The notes under the pieces: model-generated
The model's input: the letters and a program-made list of their open reading frames with translations, nothing else
Databases searched by the model: none
What the model was told of the DNA's origin: nothing
From: Flaccisagitta enflata
Taxonomy: Eukaryota; Chaetognatha; Sagittoidea; Aphragmophora
Length of the DNA stretch: 64,000 bases
Direction of reading: 5' to 3'
NCBI GenBank assembly: GCA_965153355.1
Contig: OZ231127.1
Location: 29,202,001-29,266,000 of the forward strand
In this document: one piece after another, positions 1-10,469 of the stretch
Layout: each line of letters begins with the position of its first letter
Numbering within the stretch: position 1 is the stretch's first letter
Translations under genes and position numbers: made by a program

Positions 1-106
1 AATATGGAAAATGGGATTCCTCTAGGGGGTACAAAAAAAAAAGCAATTATCCAGGTTTCCCTGAAGAATCAAACAATTTGAAAGTGGTCTTATTTGGAAG
101 ATGATA

Positions 107-707
107 CAGTACGATGGGAGCAAAGACGACCTAGACTGGAGGATAGATTATAAGTATCTTAACATTATTTGATTTATAAAAAAATTGAGATCTATGCTAA
201 TTAAACGTTGCTTTATTGCTTGAATATATTTGCTTCTCTCATCTTTCAACTGGTGACTTGACTTTATCCGGACTTCTTTTTTCAATGTTCTAACCTAGCT
301 CATTAGATCGGGCAGAAAATTTTACATAATTTAGAAGAAAAAAAACAGTTCAATTGGATCATCTTTATAGGTTTTATGCCTGTTTTAAGCTTTGCCCAAA
401 TAATGATTTACATAATTATTTTGTATGAAAAATAGCTGTAAAACCTGTAAAATTAGTTTTATTAAACTAATTTTTTTTTCAAAATTACATGAAATTTTTA
501 ACCCAATTTAACGAGCAAGATTAGGGCATTGTGAAATGAAGTCCTGATAAAATCAAGTCAGAAGTTAAAGAATGAGAAAAGTTAATATATTCAAGCAATA
601 GAGCAACCTTTAATCAACATAGATTTTTGTTTTTTTTAAGATCAAATAAAATTAAGATACCTAAAATCAATCCTCCAATCTAAGTCGTCTTTGCTCCCAT
701 CGTACTG
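107..707. mobile_element. TA-flanked foldback element 1 (MITE-like)
   Basis: The two ends are inverted copies of one another. The left reads CAGTACGATGGGAGCAAAGA and the right reads TCTTTGCTCCCATCGTACTG, and TA lies immediately outside each end (105-106 and 708-709). Similarity continues inward, for example the GGAGGAT/ATCCTCC and TTGCTTGAATATAT/ATATATTCAAGCAA segments, so much of the 601 bp could fold on itself. There is no coding capacity. A TA duplication plus a CAGT terminus fits a non-autonomous Tc1/mariner-type element; the superfamily is inferred. Confidence 0.7.
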
Positions 708-861
708 TAACTGCGGGACGCGACCGAACATGATTTGGGCTTTGCCACTCAGGCATATGATTAAAGAGTGTGCAATAATATACACATCTTATGGTTCAAA
801 GGAAAACAGCATCAGATCATAACATCGCAAAGCCTCTTCTAGCTTATCAATGTAAGCTCAG

Positions 862-1005
862 TTTTTAGTCGCAGACAAGCGACTCTATAAGAGGCTCCAG
901 TTGTCACGCTCCAGTTGAAAACGATCACATTAAGTGTGAAAACGCGCATTATTGCCCCTGCCCACCCGTCCACGACTGGTTTTGGCCGTGTATACGGCTT
1001 TGTTT
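862..1005 (-). repeat. Family A hairpin repeat, copy 1
   Basis: On the plus strand it begins TTTTTAGTCGCAGACAAGCG and ends TGGCCGTGTATACGGCTTTG. Proximal arm AGTCGCAGAC and distal arm GTCCACGACT pair at 8 of 10 positions. The central GACG tetranucleotide tract is almost missing, so this is a short variant. The strand is assigned so that the A-rich tail is the 3' end. Confidence 0.75.
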
Positions 1006-1567
1006 TTTTTTTTTTAATCGGTTTTAATACATGACACTCAGTGTAATACTAGGATATTTTGCTGGAGAGAGCGAGAGCGAGAGCGAGAGAGCAGCTTGCA
1101 TTCTCTTTCCTAAGACAAAGACAAAGAACACAAAGCAGGCACGAAACAAGGGGTAATGTAAAAAAAACACAATTCCGACATATTCTAATAATTCCTTGAG
1201 TATGGCAGATCTGGATGTTGTTTCGCTGCATCTTCTCCAATCTGTTTTTTCTTCATTGACCCAACATCCGTTTCTCTCTTTGCCATTCACTTTGATGCAA
1301 CCACCTGATCACAAGAATCAATAATTTTGTTTACATTACTCTCTGAATCTCTAACAGTCATAGTGTTACAGTTTGCCATTTAAATTAAAGTTTACTTATG
1401 GTGACCCACAGACCAACCAAACGACCGACCGACCATCAGACCAAAACAGGCATACAGATACACAAAAAAAAAAGCAACTATAAAGTGGATTCTATTACTG
1501 ACGATCATTTAAGCGGATAAATGGACCAGTAGACTGACTTATATAGTAGATTATGTTTTACGGAAAG

Positions 1568-1844
1568 CTAGAATTGAGGTTTCACAAGGCAGCAAACGGT
1601 GATCATAATGATGATATAAACGCAAAAGACGATTGCGATAGTTTGTAGCTTTTGGTGAGCTGCGCTGGCGTCGCCGCGTTTGACGGCCTTTTTTAAGGGG
1701 AAGAAACAATCAACGAATGTCCAAAGGCCGAGAGGCAAGCAAAACAAACAAAGGAGACACGTGAGCAAGAAAGCGGTTCCGACGATGACGTTGGGCATCG
1801 ACGGCGGAGGAGGCTGCGTTGATTGACAAGCTTCGTCGTTGGAA

Positions 1845-1883
<39 letters not shown>

Positions 1884-1915
1884 GCCGTTGTTGCTGTTTT
1901 TTGGGGAGGCCTCAC
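1568..1915 (-). CDS. CD225/dispanin-like transmembrane protein, last coding exon
   Basis: This exon encodes 115 residues and ends in TAG. It starts just after a good acceptor (CTCATCTCTTCCATTAG on the minus strand), and an in-frame stop abuts that point, so the first residues VRPPQK must be joined to an upstream exon. Order: a Thr run from the AAC/GTT microsatellite (about 10-20), a Pro-rich stretch, a hydrophobic segment (about 43-65), a cytosolic-type loop with KKAVKRGDASAAHQK, and a second hydrophobic segment (about 90-110). Two membrane segments around a basic GD..A loop, with Cys and PLG in the first helix, is the pattern of the CD225 family (IFITM, PRRT and TMEM dispanins), which act in membrane fusion control and trafficking. 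The family call comes from pattern only. The N-terminus probably lies in the PPxY-rich ORF at 8390-7524 or in an exon I did not find. Confidence 0.6.
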
Positions 1916-2105
1916 CTAATGGAAGAGATGAGTGGGCAAGCTCATATCTATGCGGATGTCTATCTCATACCTCAACATTGATGTATCTGCCCATAGAGAG
2001 GGAGGAAATGCCGTGTACAGACAAAAGTGAAATACAAGAAGTTAACCCCCCAAAAACTGTAGCACCCCCCCCTACAGCTACAACCGCTAAATGAAGATTT
2101 GCATG

Positions 2106-2312
2106 TGAGATGGAGAATAGAAGCTTATATCAATACAATTAGCCTCATCAGAGCGATTTTGGAATTTCATTCCCAGTAAAGAGTTACAGCTTAAAAACTA
2201 ACTAAAATTAACATTTTTTGAATTATGCTAAAATGCAATTTTTACTATTTTTTTAACTATTTCCTAAATGAAATCTGATGAGCTAATGATATAAGCTTCC
2301 ATTCTCATCTTA
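2106..2312. repeat. Imperfect inverted repeat
   Basis: An arm reading GAATAGAAGCTTATATCA near 2115 is matched in inverted orientation by TGATATAAGCTTCCATTC near 2287, and CTCATCAGA/CTGATGAG pairs further in. About 150 bp of AT-rich loop separates the arms. It is probably a degraded foldback element. No coding sequence was recognised between it and the element at 3135. Confidence 0.5.
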
Positions 2313-3349
2313 TACGTCTTTCTTCAATCTGTTTAAGGCTGTAAGTTTTTGAAACTGTATGTTTCACCTGATATGAAGTGAGGCTAATAATACTACCTAG
2401 GAAATAAGTATTGCAACAGCTTTAGACTAAGAGAAGTTGGTTTAAAGATAGGTTTTTCTTTACAAGATTTTTAATCTACATCAAATTTTCTTCAAATCTA
2501 GTACAATATCAGAATTCTCTGTCAATTTCTTCAGAAATGTCGCAAGGAAATGTAAAAACAGTGGTTTTTGAAAATCATGAAAAAGTTACATTTTTTTGCT
2601 ACCCATTTACAACATCTTGTGGCCGCAAAGACTACGCAAATGTAGCATGAAGATTATGGTGTCAAAAGGTTCAGAGGGGAGCTTGGCATCTCACCTGATC
2701 TCTATCCAATTGATAACTTTAAAGCTTTTGAAGTCAGATGAAGAAGCCACAGCAAAAAGAGCTCACAATATCAATCGCATAAAAATTAGGAGGACATTCA
2801 AACAAGATTACTTCAAAAAGCTCTATGAGATGCCAAAGCAAATAGACATCGTCATTCAGGCCCAGAGTGGATACACTTAACACTTATTCGACCAAATTGA
2901 ATTTTCTTGTATTGCATTTGTAATAAAAATGAACCCAGGGTGTTGCAATACTTGTTTCCAAGGAAGTACTTCCCACACCCTCGGTAATCGGCGGAAATAC
3001 GATGGAGTTTGCAAGTAAACTCCACAAATGCGGTTGTCAATTTCTGGTCTTAGGGTCAAATCCGAGTTCTATGAAAACCAATATAGTTTTCCATCACAAC
3101 ATCAAAAATAGCAATTAAGAGTATATGTAATGTACAGTATGATTTTTTTTCAAATGACATAAAAGATGAGGACATAAATCCTAAACGAATCAACATAATC
3201 AAATTCTGAAAAAAAACGCCTGAAAGAGTAGGTTAATGCATTTATTCATGCTAAATTTCAGCATTCCGACTCAAGTAGTTTAGCTTCTATTTACATTTAA
3301 AGTGAAGATATCAATTTCTTCCTACTACTATGGCAAAGAAAAAAGGCAA

Positions 3350-3905
3350 ACACTTTGTTTTGCTAATTTTGGCTTAACCAAGGACCTGAACCATAGAAAA
3401 TCCATGACCGTTTGAAAGCTCTGCAAAAATTCTTCCAAACGCGACGTTGCTGGTAATTGTAGCTTAATTCGTTTAGAAATGGCAAAGGTTTGAAGAAAAA
3501 AATCACTGATTGAAAAAAAATGATCATTTCAATTTTTTTCCAATGAGTAATTTTTGTCATTTCGTTTTTTTCAATGATGCAGCTCAGGATTGTCTTAGCT
3601 ACTTGTTATCCATGAGCAAATTAAAGAGCTTCAAATTTTCTTTAAAATGGGACCAAGAACAAATTTCTGACTCAATGCATTTGATTTTTAAGTTAGAATA
3701 AAGATAACCCATGAAAATCACGTTGTGAAATTCCGCATTCTTGACTACCTAGTCTTCATTCTAATGCCATTTCTAAACGGATAGAGCTAGGATATCCAGC
3801 AAGGTCTCATTTGAAAGATCTTTTGCAGGGCTTCAAAATGGTCATAGATTTTGCTATGTTTTTCTCATTGCTTGGATGTTAAACACTGACAAACAAGTAG
3901 TTCAC
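3350..3905. repeat. Foldback module D, copy 1
   Basis: The interior shares long matches with 61922-62486, such as CGTTTAGAAATGG, GGTTTGAAGAAAAA, AGTAATTTTTGTC, ATCCATGAGCAAATTAAAGA and TCATTTGAAAGATCTTT. The sequence has its own internal inverted segments (ATTCGTTTAGAAATGGC with GCCATTTCTAAACGGAT). It does not encode a protein of useful length. A family A copy follows it directly, as in the other copy. Confidence 0.6.
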
Positions 3906-4088
3906 TTTTTAGTTGCGGACACGCAACTCTATAAAGCTTTATCCGTCCGTCCGTCAAATCCGTCGGTGGTTGGTCGTCAGTTGGTTACGTCGAACACGAG
4001 TCGAACATAAGTCGAAAAAGTGGAAAACGCGCATTTCCGCCCCTGCCCACCCGTCCGCAACTGGTGGCCGTGTATCCGGCCTTGTTTT
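3906..4088 (-). repeat. Family A hairpin repeat, copy 2
   Basis: It starts TTTTTAGTTGCGGACACGCA and ends GGCCGTGTATCCGGCCTTG. Arms AGTTGCGGAC and GTCCGCAACT are perfectly complementary over 10 bp. A short GTCCGTCCGTC tract follows the hairpin. It lies inside foldback element 2. Confidence 0.85.
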
Positions 4089-4304
4089 CTTTTGTTATAG
4101 TTTAAAAAAAGTTATTTTGGATGATTTATAGTTTGACTTCAAAAAGCGATTGAGGCTAAACTACTTGAGTCGGAATGCTGAAATTTGGCATGAATAAATG
4201 CATTAACCTACTCTTTCAGGCGTTTTTTTCAGAATTTGATTATGTTGATTCATTTAGGATTTATGTCATCATCTTTTATGTCATTTGAAAAAAATCATAC
4301 TGTA

Positions 4305-5124
4305 TGAACGCACCAACAAACAGACCGACCAATGTAAGGACCAACTACTGACAAAATAACCCTATTTAAAAGTTGTAAAAATGCTTTTCCAAGCAAGATT
4401 GGGTTTCGCATTTAAACTTGTTATGTTATAAAATGCTAGATTTTTGTAAGCCATAGAACCTTACAGACACAGAAGCATTTCATGACGTTTTTTCTTTAGA
4501 ATAGCTGCCAGAGATAAATTTTGCTTAAAGAAGGAACTTGTAACCAAAAAACTACCAAATAAAATCAAAAGACAACTGCATTGACGGAGTTTTCTTCGTA
4601 CTTTATTCTATTTCCAAAAAAAAGCCAAATTGAGATGCGTGCCCATAGCAAGGCGTATATAAGTAATGTCAATCATAAAAAAAGGGTATAGGCACGTAGG
4701 CACGGATCCGCAGACAGAACATCTGAATTATATGCAATAAAAGGTACTCCACAAAAAAAAATCTTGATAAAACATTCTTAAGAACCATCTTTGAGAGAAA
4801 CATCAAAAGTTACTTATATCTGTATTACAGACCGACCGAACCTCCGGTTCGAACTGTTTTTACTGTACGGATCACTCTCCCAGCTCCGTCACTGAATCCG
4901 GAGTCGTCAGTTATCAGTAGGTCACCGAATTCAGTAGGTCAATAAACCGAAGTTTGATTTTTTGTTTACTTTTCCTATCGAACGTGCAAATTGGGACTCC
5001 AGAATTTCCCTCTAACATGAAAGATGATTCCACAACAAAACATGCATCTGTTTTCCTTTTCCTAACGAATTTACATTGCTCATGCTTCCTTTACAAATGA
5101 GATCCATCCCTCCGTTCTTTATCC
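4305..5124. other. Gap with no recognised gene
   Basis: This is AT-rich unique sequence with only scattered GACCGACC fragments (about 4320 and 4830), which may be remnants of family A. No splice-bounded open frame or RNA gene was seen. Confidence 0.5.
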
Positions 5125-5298
5125 AAACAAGGCTGGAAACACGGCCGCCAGTTGCGGACGGGTGGGCAGGGGCAGAAATGTCCGTTTTCCCACTTTTCAA
5201 CTCAATCATTACGGACCGACGGACGGACCAATGGACGGACCGACAGACGGACGGACAAAGCCTCCTATAGAGTTGCGTGTCCGCAATTAAAGAAGAAA
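5125..5298 (+). repeat. Family A hairpin repeat, copy 3
   Basis: It begins AAACAAGGCTGGAAACACGG and ends GAGTTGCGTGTCCGCAATTA followed by A-rich sequence. First arm AGTTGCGGAC and last arm GTCCGCAATT pair at 9 of 10. The GGACGGACC tetranucleotide tract is well developed in the middle. Confidence 0.85.
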
Positions 5299-5421
5299 GA
5301 CCGCCGATCGAGACTTGATGCTACGCTTGCAACTAAATCCTTGACAGTGCAAATCAATTTTCTTTAAAACACAATTTCTTTGGTCTTGTTTGTTGATTTA
5401 AGGCTGTCTGTGCCGTCTGTG

Positions 5422-5555
<134 letters not shown>

Positions 5556-5684
5556 TCGTGCGTGTGTGCGTGTGTGCGTGTGCATGTTTAGGGATCGTCT
5601 GAAAGTTAACTTCGGCTTCGGGCACTGTCCCAATAATCAAAATCCAAATTATTTTTTTGTTGAAAGCAAAATACTTGATTTACA

Positions 5685-6199
5685 CAAGAGAAAGAGAAAG
5701 AGAGAGAGTTAGAGAGAGAGAGAGAGAGAAAGAGCAAACACACATATACGACAAACCACACAAAAAAAGACATATATACAAAAAAAACAGAAAGAAAAAA
5801 AAACAGAAAGAAAAAATATCTTGAAAACAGGTATAAATATAGATGAATATAAAATGAAAATTATAAGAAAAAATCCTAAGACCTAAGATCATTTTTTCCT
5901 CATGAGTTGATTCAAAAAATAGATATTAAAATTTTTTCAAAAATAAATGTTAAAAAAAGGTTAAGAAATAGATTTGATATAAAATTTGATTTGATTTTTG
6001 TTTCTTTGATAAAAGTATTTTTTTTACTTAACCTATCAACTTTTGATGAAAAAATGATATTCTTAGTATTTTTTTTTTATGAGTTTTATTCTTTAATCAT
6101 TCATATCTATACCTGTTTTATGATATTTTTTTTTCTTTTATTGTTTTTTCTCCATATATCTTTTTTGTTTCTCTTTCTTTCCTTCTTTCTTTTTTTCTT

Positions 6200-6285
<86 letters not shown>

Positions 6286-6320
6286 TTCTCTCTCTTTCTC
6301 TCTCTTTCTCTTGCATAAAA
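5685..6320. repeat. GA and CT tracts flanking an AT-rich block
   Basis: A GA-rich tract (about 5685-5730) and a CT tract (6195-6315) face each other, with partly complementary flanks such as AGAAAGAAAAAA and TTTTTTCTTTCT. The outer 5680-5880 and 6090-6320 segments could therefore pair as a loose inverted repeat. The block between is more than 80 percent AT and shows no gene. Confidence 0.6.
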
Positions 6321-7400
6321 GAAAACATTTAGTTTTTTTTATTCAATATAATCAAACAAAGCTGGATACATGAAGCCCTTCTCTAGTCGCATACAGATAG
6401 GCAAAGGCAGTGATGGGGAAAGTCACTGTGGCACTTAGGTTGGAGCAGTGAGCTTATAATACTTAAAAAAACGCTAACCACGAGGAAAATGGAACTGATT
6501 AACAGATAAAGCGAAGTAGCATTACGTCGAGGTGCAAATGAAGATAAAATTTCAGTTTCAGTCTCTTCTCATAAGTATATTCATTACTATTTTGTGATTT
6601 TTTAAATGAAATTTGTAATTTTGTAATTTAATAATATTCTATTAGTAAAAGACACCCTAGCATGATAAAGCCATTGCTTTGATTTATTAGCAAAGACAAG
6701 AAAGAATTATTGGAAATAATAGTTTCCTTAGAAATAGTAGTGCAAAAATTTAAAACCTGCGAAAGGAAAATTCTAAGACTTGAAAAAATTGAACAATTTT
6801 GCATTTCTAAGAACATGGCCCTTATCTTATATGTTTTTAAAATGAGGCCATGTTTTTGAAAATGCAAAATTCTGCATTTAGAGAGTGTCTTAGAATTTTC
6901 CCTAAGACAAGTCAAATTGCAAAATTAAATTTTCTTTAGATTTCCCTCTTTTTTCTCCCCTTTTCACTTTTTTTTATCTACAAATGATTTTCTATCCAAA
7001 ACTGAAAACAATATAACATAACAATTATATTCTTTGATGAAAAAAGTTTAAATTAGTAAAATTCAAAATATTGAAAAAAATGTTTTGACTCCTCTAATTT
7101 GGTCTTCGTTTGCATCTCGACTTACCTAGAACTAAAAAAAAGTAACTTCGGTTTCTGACTTCGGTAAACTTCGGTTTCGGTTTCGGTCAGTTAGTCACTG
7201 TAAACTTCGGTTTCGGTTCGGCTTCGGTTTACCTACCTTCGGTCGACCTCTAATCTGTATAGTATAAGCACACTGTCAAACTGCTTTGATACTGTTTAAT
7301 AGCAAGTTTGAGGTGTGAAATTGTAAGTGCTTACGGGGAATTAACCAAACTTTTGGTTCATGCTGAAATATATCAAAATAACCTTTCGTCTGATAAATGA
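6321..7400. other. AT-rich intergenic stretch
   Basis: Near 6355-6425 there is a degraded family A-like fragment (ACAAAGCTGGATACATGAAG, then AGTCGCATACAGATAGG). At 7148-7250 a short CTTCGGTTTCGGTT repeat occurs several times. No gene was recognised. It lies between the two minus-strand exons assigned to the CD225 locus and may be intron. Confidence 0.4.
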
Positions 7401-7408
7401 GCAAATTA

Positions 7409-7411
<3 letters not shown>

Positions 7412-7443
<32 letters not shown>
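7412..7443. repeat. Poly(A) tract
   Basis: A run of about 32 A residues. No retroposon body could be matched to it with confidence. Confidence 0.9.
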
Positions 7444-7445
<2 letters not shown>

Positions 7446-7523
7446 GTGATAAATTATGAACAAAATTCGGATTTCTTTGTCTGTAAATTCGCGAAACGTG
7501 CCTATATAGAGAGCCGCGCGCAT

Positions 7524-8390
7524 TCATCGGCGAAGAACCTGATGAATGGCAAATGAATGAACGCGATGAGCCAATGAATGAAGCGATATGAGAGTCAAAA
7601 TGACAGCTCGTGATATCATTGACAATTGTAGCATCAGTAATAATGATAATGATGAGACGATATGGAAAAAGCGTGCCTGCAACACTGTTGCCGTCGCTCC
7701 GGGATCTGAGGGTCGTTGAGGCTGAACAAGATCTTCGATGATACCATCATTGGACAAGAAGATCGGAAGCTGCTTGTGTCCCGCTGTATTCAGACGCTGA
7801 AGGCTCCAACCTCCACCGTCGGCTGTCGTATATTGGGCCGGTGCGATGACATGAGAGTCGGAGATTGGCGCAGTAAATGGTGTGGATATTGATGACGCCG
7901 AATTTGACGCGGGAAGAGTGACAAGGGGAGCAGAGGGAGATCTGTCGCCAAATAGTGAAAGATATGACGGGGGTGGACGATCGTCGAAATTAGAGTTATT
8001 TGTTTGAAGCGCATCGGAGTAGGATGGTAGATCGGTCAGATGGGTCAGATGGGTAGTTGGGTCAGATAGTGGTGGTGGTGGTGGATTGTCAGCAGTGTAG
8101 GAGTTATTTGTTTGTAAAGCGTCGGTGTAGGATGGTAGATGGGTCAGATGGGTCAGATGGTTAGTTGGGTCTGATTGTGGTGGTGGTGGTGGAGGTGGTG
8201 GTGGCGGCGAATTAGAAGAGTTATTTGTTTGTAACGCATTGGAGTAGGATGGTGGATGGGTAAGATTTTGGAGCGGATGAGACATACTATCATCTCCACT
8301 GCCATTTCTTGTGTTTAATTGAGTGTGATGAATTGTCGGTTGAAGACTGTCATAAGAGGGCGGAAGCGTCTCACTTGGATTTTCAGCCAT
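7524..8390 (-). CDS. Proline-rich PPxY-motif protein or 5' exon
   Basis: This frame encodes up to 288 residues from ATG ([18 protein letters not shown]) to TGA. The N-terminal half has three copies of a roughly 37-residue repeat: a PPSY or LPSY motif, (S/T)(N/D)ALQTNNS, a poly-Pro stretch, then SDPT.HLTHLT. PPSY-type motifs occur near residues 10, 45 and 137, with LPSY near 84 and 122. PPxY peptides are ligands of WW domains, for example in NEDD4-type ubiquitin ligases. The last 50 residues are Leu/Ser-rich and may be real or intronic read-through. A Pro/PPxY-rich cytosolic N-terminus is common in dispanin-type membrane proteins, and the CD225-like exon lies 5.6 kb downstream on the same strand. 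CAG followed by GTTCTT near the end could act as a phase-0 donor, but it is weak. The link is therefore a hypothesis. Confidence 0.55.
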   Translation of the reverse strand: MAENPSETLPPSYDSLQPTIHHTQLNTRNGSGDDSMSHPLQNLTHPPSYSNALQTNNSSNSPPPPPPPPPPQSDPTNHLTHLTHLPSYTDALQTNNSYTADNPPPPPLSDPTTHLTHLTDLPSYSDALQTNNSNFDDRPPPSYLSLFGDRSPSAPLVTLPASNSASSISTPFTAPISDSHVIAPAQYTTADGGGWSLQRLNTAGHKQLPIFLSNDGIIEDLVQPQRPSDPGATATVLQARFFHIVSSLSLLLMLQLSMISRAVILTLISLHSLAHRVHSFAIHQVLRR

Positions 8391-8483
8391 CGTTGACTAT
8401 ACTGTTTGATTTTATCCGTGACCAAAAAGTATGCATCCTCATCCACGTTGAAAGTCGATGATACAACAAAAAGTCATTTGAAC

Positions 8484-8575
<92 letters not shown>

Positions 8576-8584
8576 AAGATAGAC

Positions 8585-8640
<56 letters not shown>

Positions 8641-9204
8641 GCTGTCATGGCATTTCTGTCATTTTAAGATTCTGATTTTTTTTATTTCTATATTGATATC
8701 AAATTCAACAATTTTTTTACTTTATTTCCTTCTTTTTCTGCAGAGAAATCATGCATACTTTTCGTCACGATTGTCGTTTATCAACAAACCAAGAATGCAA
8801 AAAAAAAAAACAAAAACAAAACAAAACAAAACAAAAAACAGAAAAGCAGATCTTTTCGTTGCAGTAATGAAACTTATTAGTCTCAGTGCCTGCGTTCAGA
8901 ACAGTTTGATAAATATCATTGATTTTTTAACTTCATTGAAAACTGGTTTTTTCAAAAAAGATTCCTTCTAAAGATTAAGGAGTGACTGTGAGTTGAGAAT
9001 CAAAGAAATGACGTCTATTCTCGAATCAAGTGTCGATGATTAGTAAATCAATTTTGGGTATTTGCTGAAGGTTAGAATTAGATCAACGTGATTAAAGAAC
9101 TTGATTCTTAAAACCGGTTAAAAAAGGGATCTTTGACTTCAGGTAAAATTGTCTATCTTCCCGCAGGTCGCTCAGAATATCGCTGGGTTATCATGGAAAT
9201 AGAG
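8391..9204. other. Flank of the PPxY ORF with GATA repeat
   Basis: It contains the GATA array listed separately and AT-rich sequence. A strong plus-strand acceptor-like site (TCTTTTTCTGCAG, about 8730) is followed by a short open stretch, but no donor or stop makes it a convincing exon. Confidence 0.4.
8484..8640. repeat. (TAGA)n tetranucleotide array, about 39 units
   Basis: GATA repeat with two single-base interruptions near 8575-8585. It lies upstream of the minus-strand PPxY ORF. Confidence 0.95.
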
Positions 9205-9295
9205 ATTCATGAAGCGAAAACATCAGTTTTGGGTTAGACTACTTTCCACCAATACATGTATGTGAACCCAAAACTGATGTTTTCGCTTCATGAAT
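9205..9295. repeat. Perfect 31-bp inverted repeat (hairpin)
   Basis: Arms 9205-9235 and 9265-9295 are exact reverse complements, starting ATTCATGAAGCG and ending CGCTTCATGAAT. The loop is 29 bp. Perfect arms of this length imply a young foldback or a transcribed hairpin; no gene overlaps it. Confidence 0.85.
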
Positions 9296-9354
9296 GATTA
9301 TTCACCATACATATGATGTCTCTGAAAGAAATAGAAATCAATATGATACGAGCC

Positions 9355-9520
9355 AAAAGACTCGGGCCGTATTTGAAGTTGATACCAGGACCGGGGCCAA
9401 GGCTGAGGCGAGGTCTGAGCCAGCGCTGAGCTCGGGCTAGAGCTGTAGCTGAGACCAGGATGGGGAAAGAGCCGAGACCAGGCTAGAGCCAACGCTAAAA
9501 TCAGGCCAGAACTGTTAGAG
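9355..9520. repeat. Degenerate GAGCC/GAGACC minisatellite
   Basis: Short GC-rich units such as GGCTGAGGC, GGTCTGAGCC and GAGACCAGG recur. The composition resembles the minisatellites of family B at 11.1, 28.7 and 59.7 kb. The minus-strand frame through it is a by-product of the repeat. Confidence 0.5.
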
Positions 9521-9926
9521 AGGACCTGAGGACACTTTCGTTGGTCCACATGGCTAAAAATACCTACATGTTGTTGACCGAATCTGTCATCCAAATCTGT
9601 CGACATGCTATAACTTCACGTGTATTCACTTTCAATTGTCTGCCATTGGCCTACCAAGCAATAACTTGCTCCGACATATTTTCTCTCAGGTGGGAAGTAA
9701 ACTGACATTCGTTCCATTCCACTCTTGTGCTACGGCGGCGATGTATCCATTCTATTGGATCCACAAAAAAGGAGAAATCGTTGACAAATATCATCCCTGT
9801 CGTGGTTTCTAATGTTCTGCCATTTATTAGCAAAAACAGTTCTTTGAAGAAAAAAAATTGTAATGGATCTTACGTGCTTAAACAATCGACACATGCAATG
9901 TACATAGTCAAACTTGTCCAAAGACA

Positions 9927-10105
<179 letters not shown>

Positions 10106-10167
10106 AACTTATTTCTTTTTCATCTTCCAAATTAGCTACGACAAATAATTTGCCGGTGACAAAAAGC

Positions 10168-10435
10168 CAGGGTCCGACGAAAGTTTTGGCTGCCTACAAG
10201 CAGAATCTTTTATCAAATTTCTGCCTTCAATAAAAGTGTTCTGAAGTTTTTTTAAAAAAAGGGTTACGTACAGAAATTTGTTTACGATATATTTTGTATT
10301 AAAGCTAAGAAGAAAACTTCATGGATATTCTATAAAAGAAATGTTCTAATTTTCATAGTTATAAATTTTTCTCCCCTGCATACAAAATCAGCTTGCTGCC
10401 TATGAGCAATGCTCGCATGCTCAGGTATTCCGTCA
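10168..10435 (+). repeat. Family C dispersed repeat, copy 1
   Basis: It shares a series of blocks in the same order with 54536-54840: CAGGGTCCG, TTTTGGCTGCCTACAAGCAG, TTCTGCCT(A)CAATAAAA, then CTTGCTGCCTATGAGCAATG and GCTCGCATGCTC. The region between blocks is AT-rich and diverged. No coding function was recognised. Confidence 0.65.
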
Positions 10436-10469
10436 GCGTTATTATGGCATTATCGTCCCAAATAGGGGA

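Larger units (their letters stand above)
3135..4302. mobile_element. TA-flanked foldback element 2, with nested module and family A copy
   Basis: The ends CAGTATGATTTTTTTTCAAA and TTTGAAAAAAATCATACTG are inverted and have TA outside both (3133-3134, 4303-4304). The inverted similarity runs about 165 bp inward (GCCTGAAAGAGTAGGTTAAT and its complement, then CTCAAGTAGTTTAGC and its complement). Between the arms is a second foldback module (about 3350-3905) that resembles 61922-62486, followed by a family A copy. No intact protein is encoded. It is best read as a non-autonomous DNA transposon that received other repeats. Confidence 0.7.

Noticed and set aside
4835-4865. tRNA-like GGTTCGAA box
   Set aside because: CCTCCGGTTCGAACTG resembles a T-loop, but no acceptor stem or A box can be placed at the right distance.
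8484-8640. CRISPR-like array
   Set aside because: The unit is a 4-bp tandem repeat without spacers. None of the tandem arrays in the window has repeat-spacer structure.
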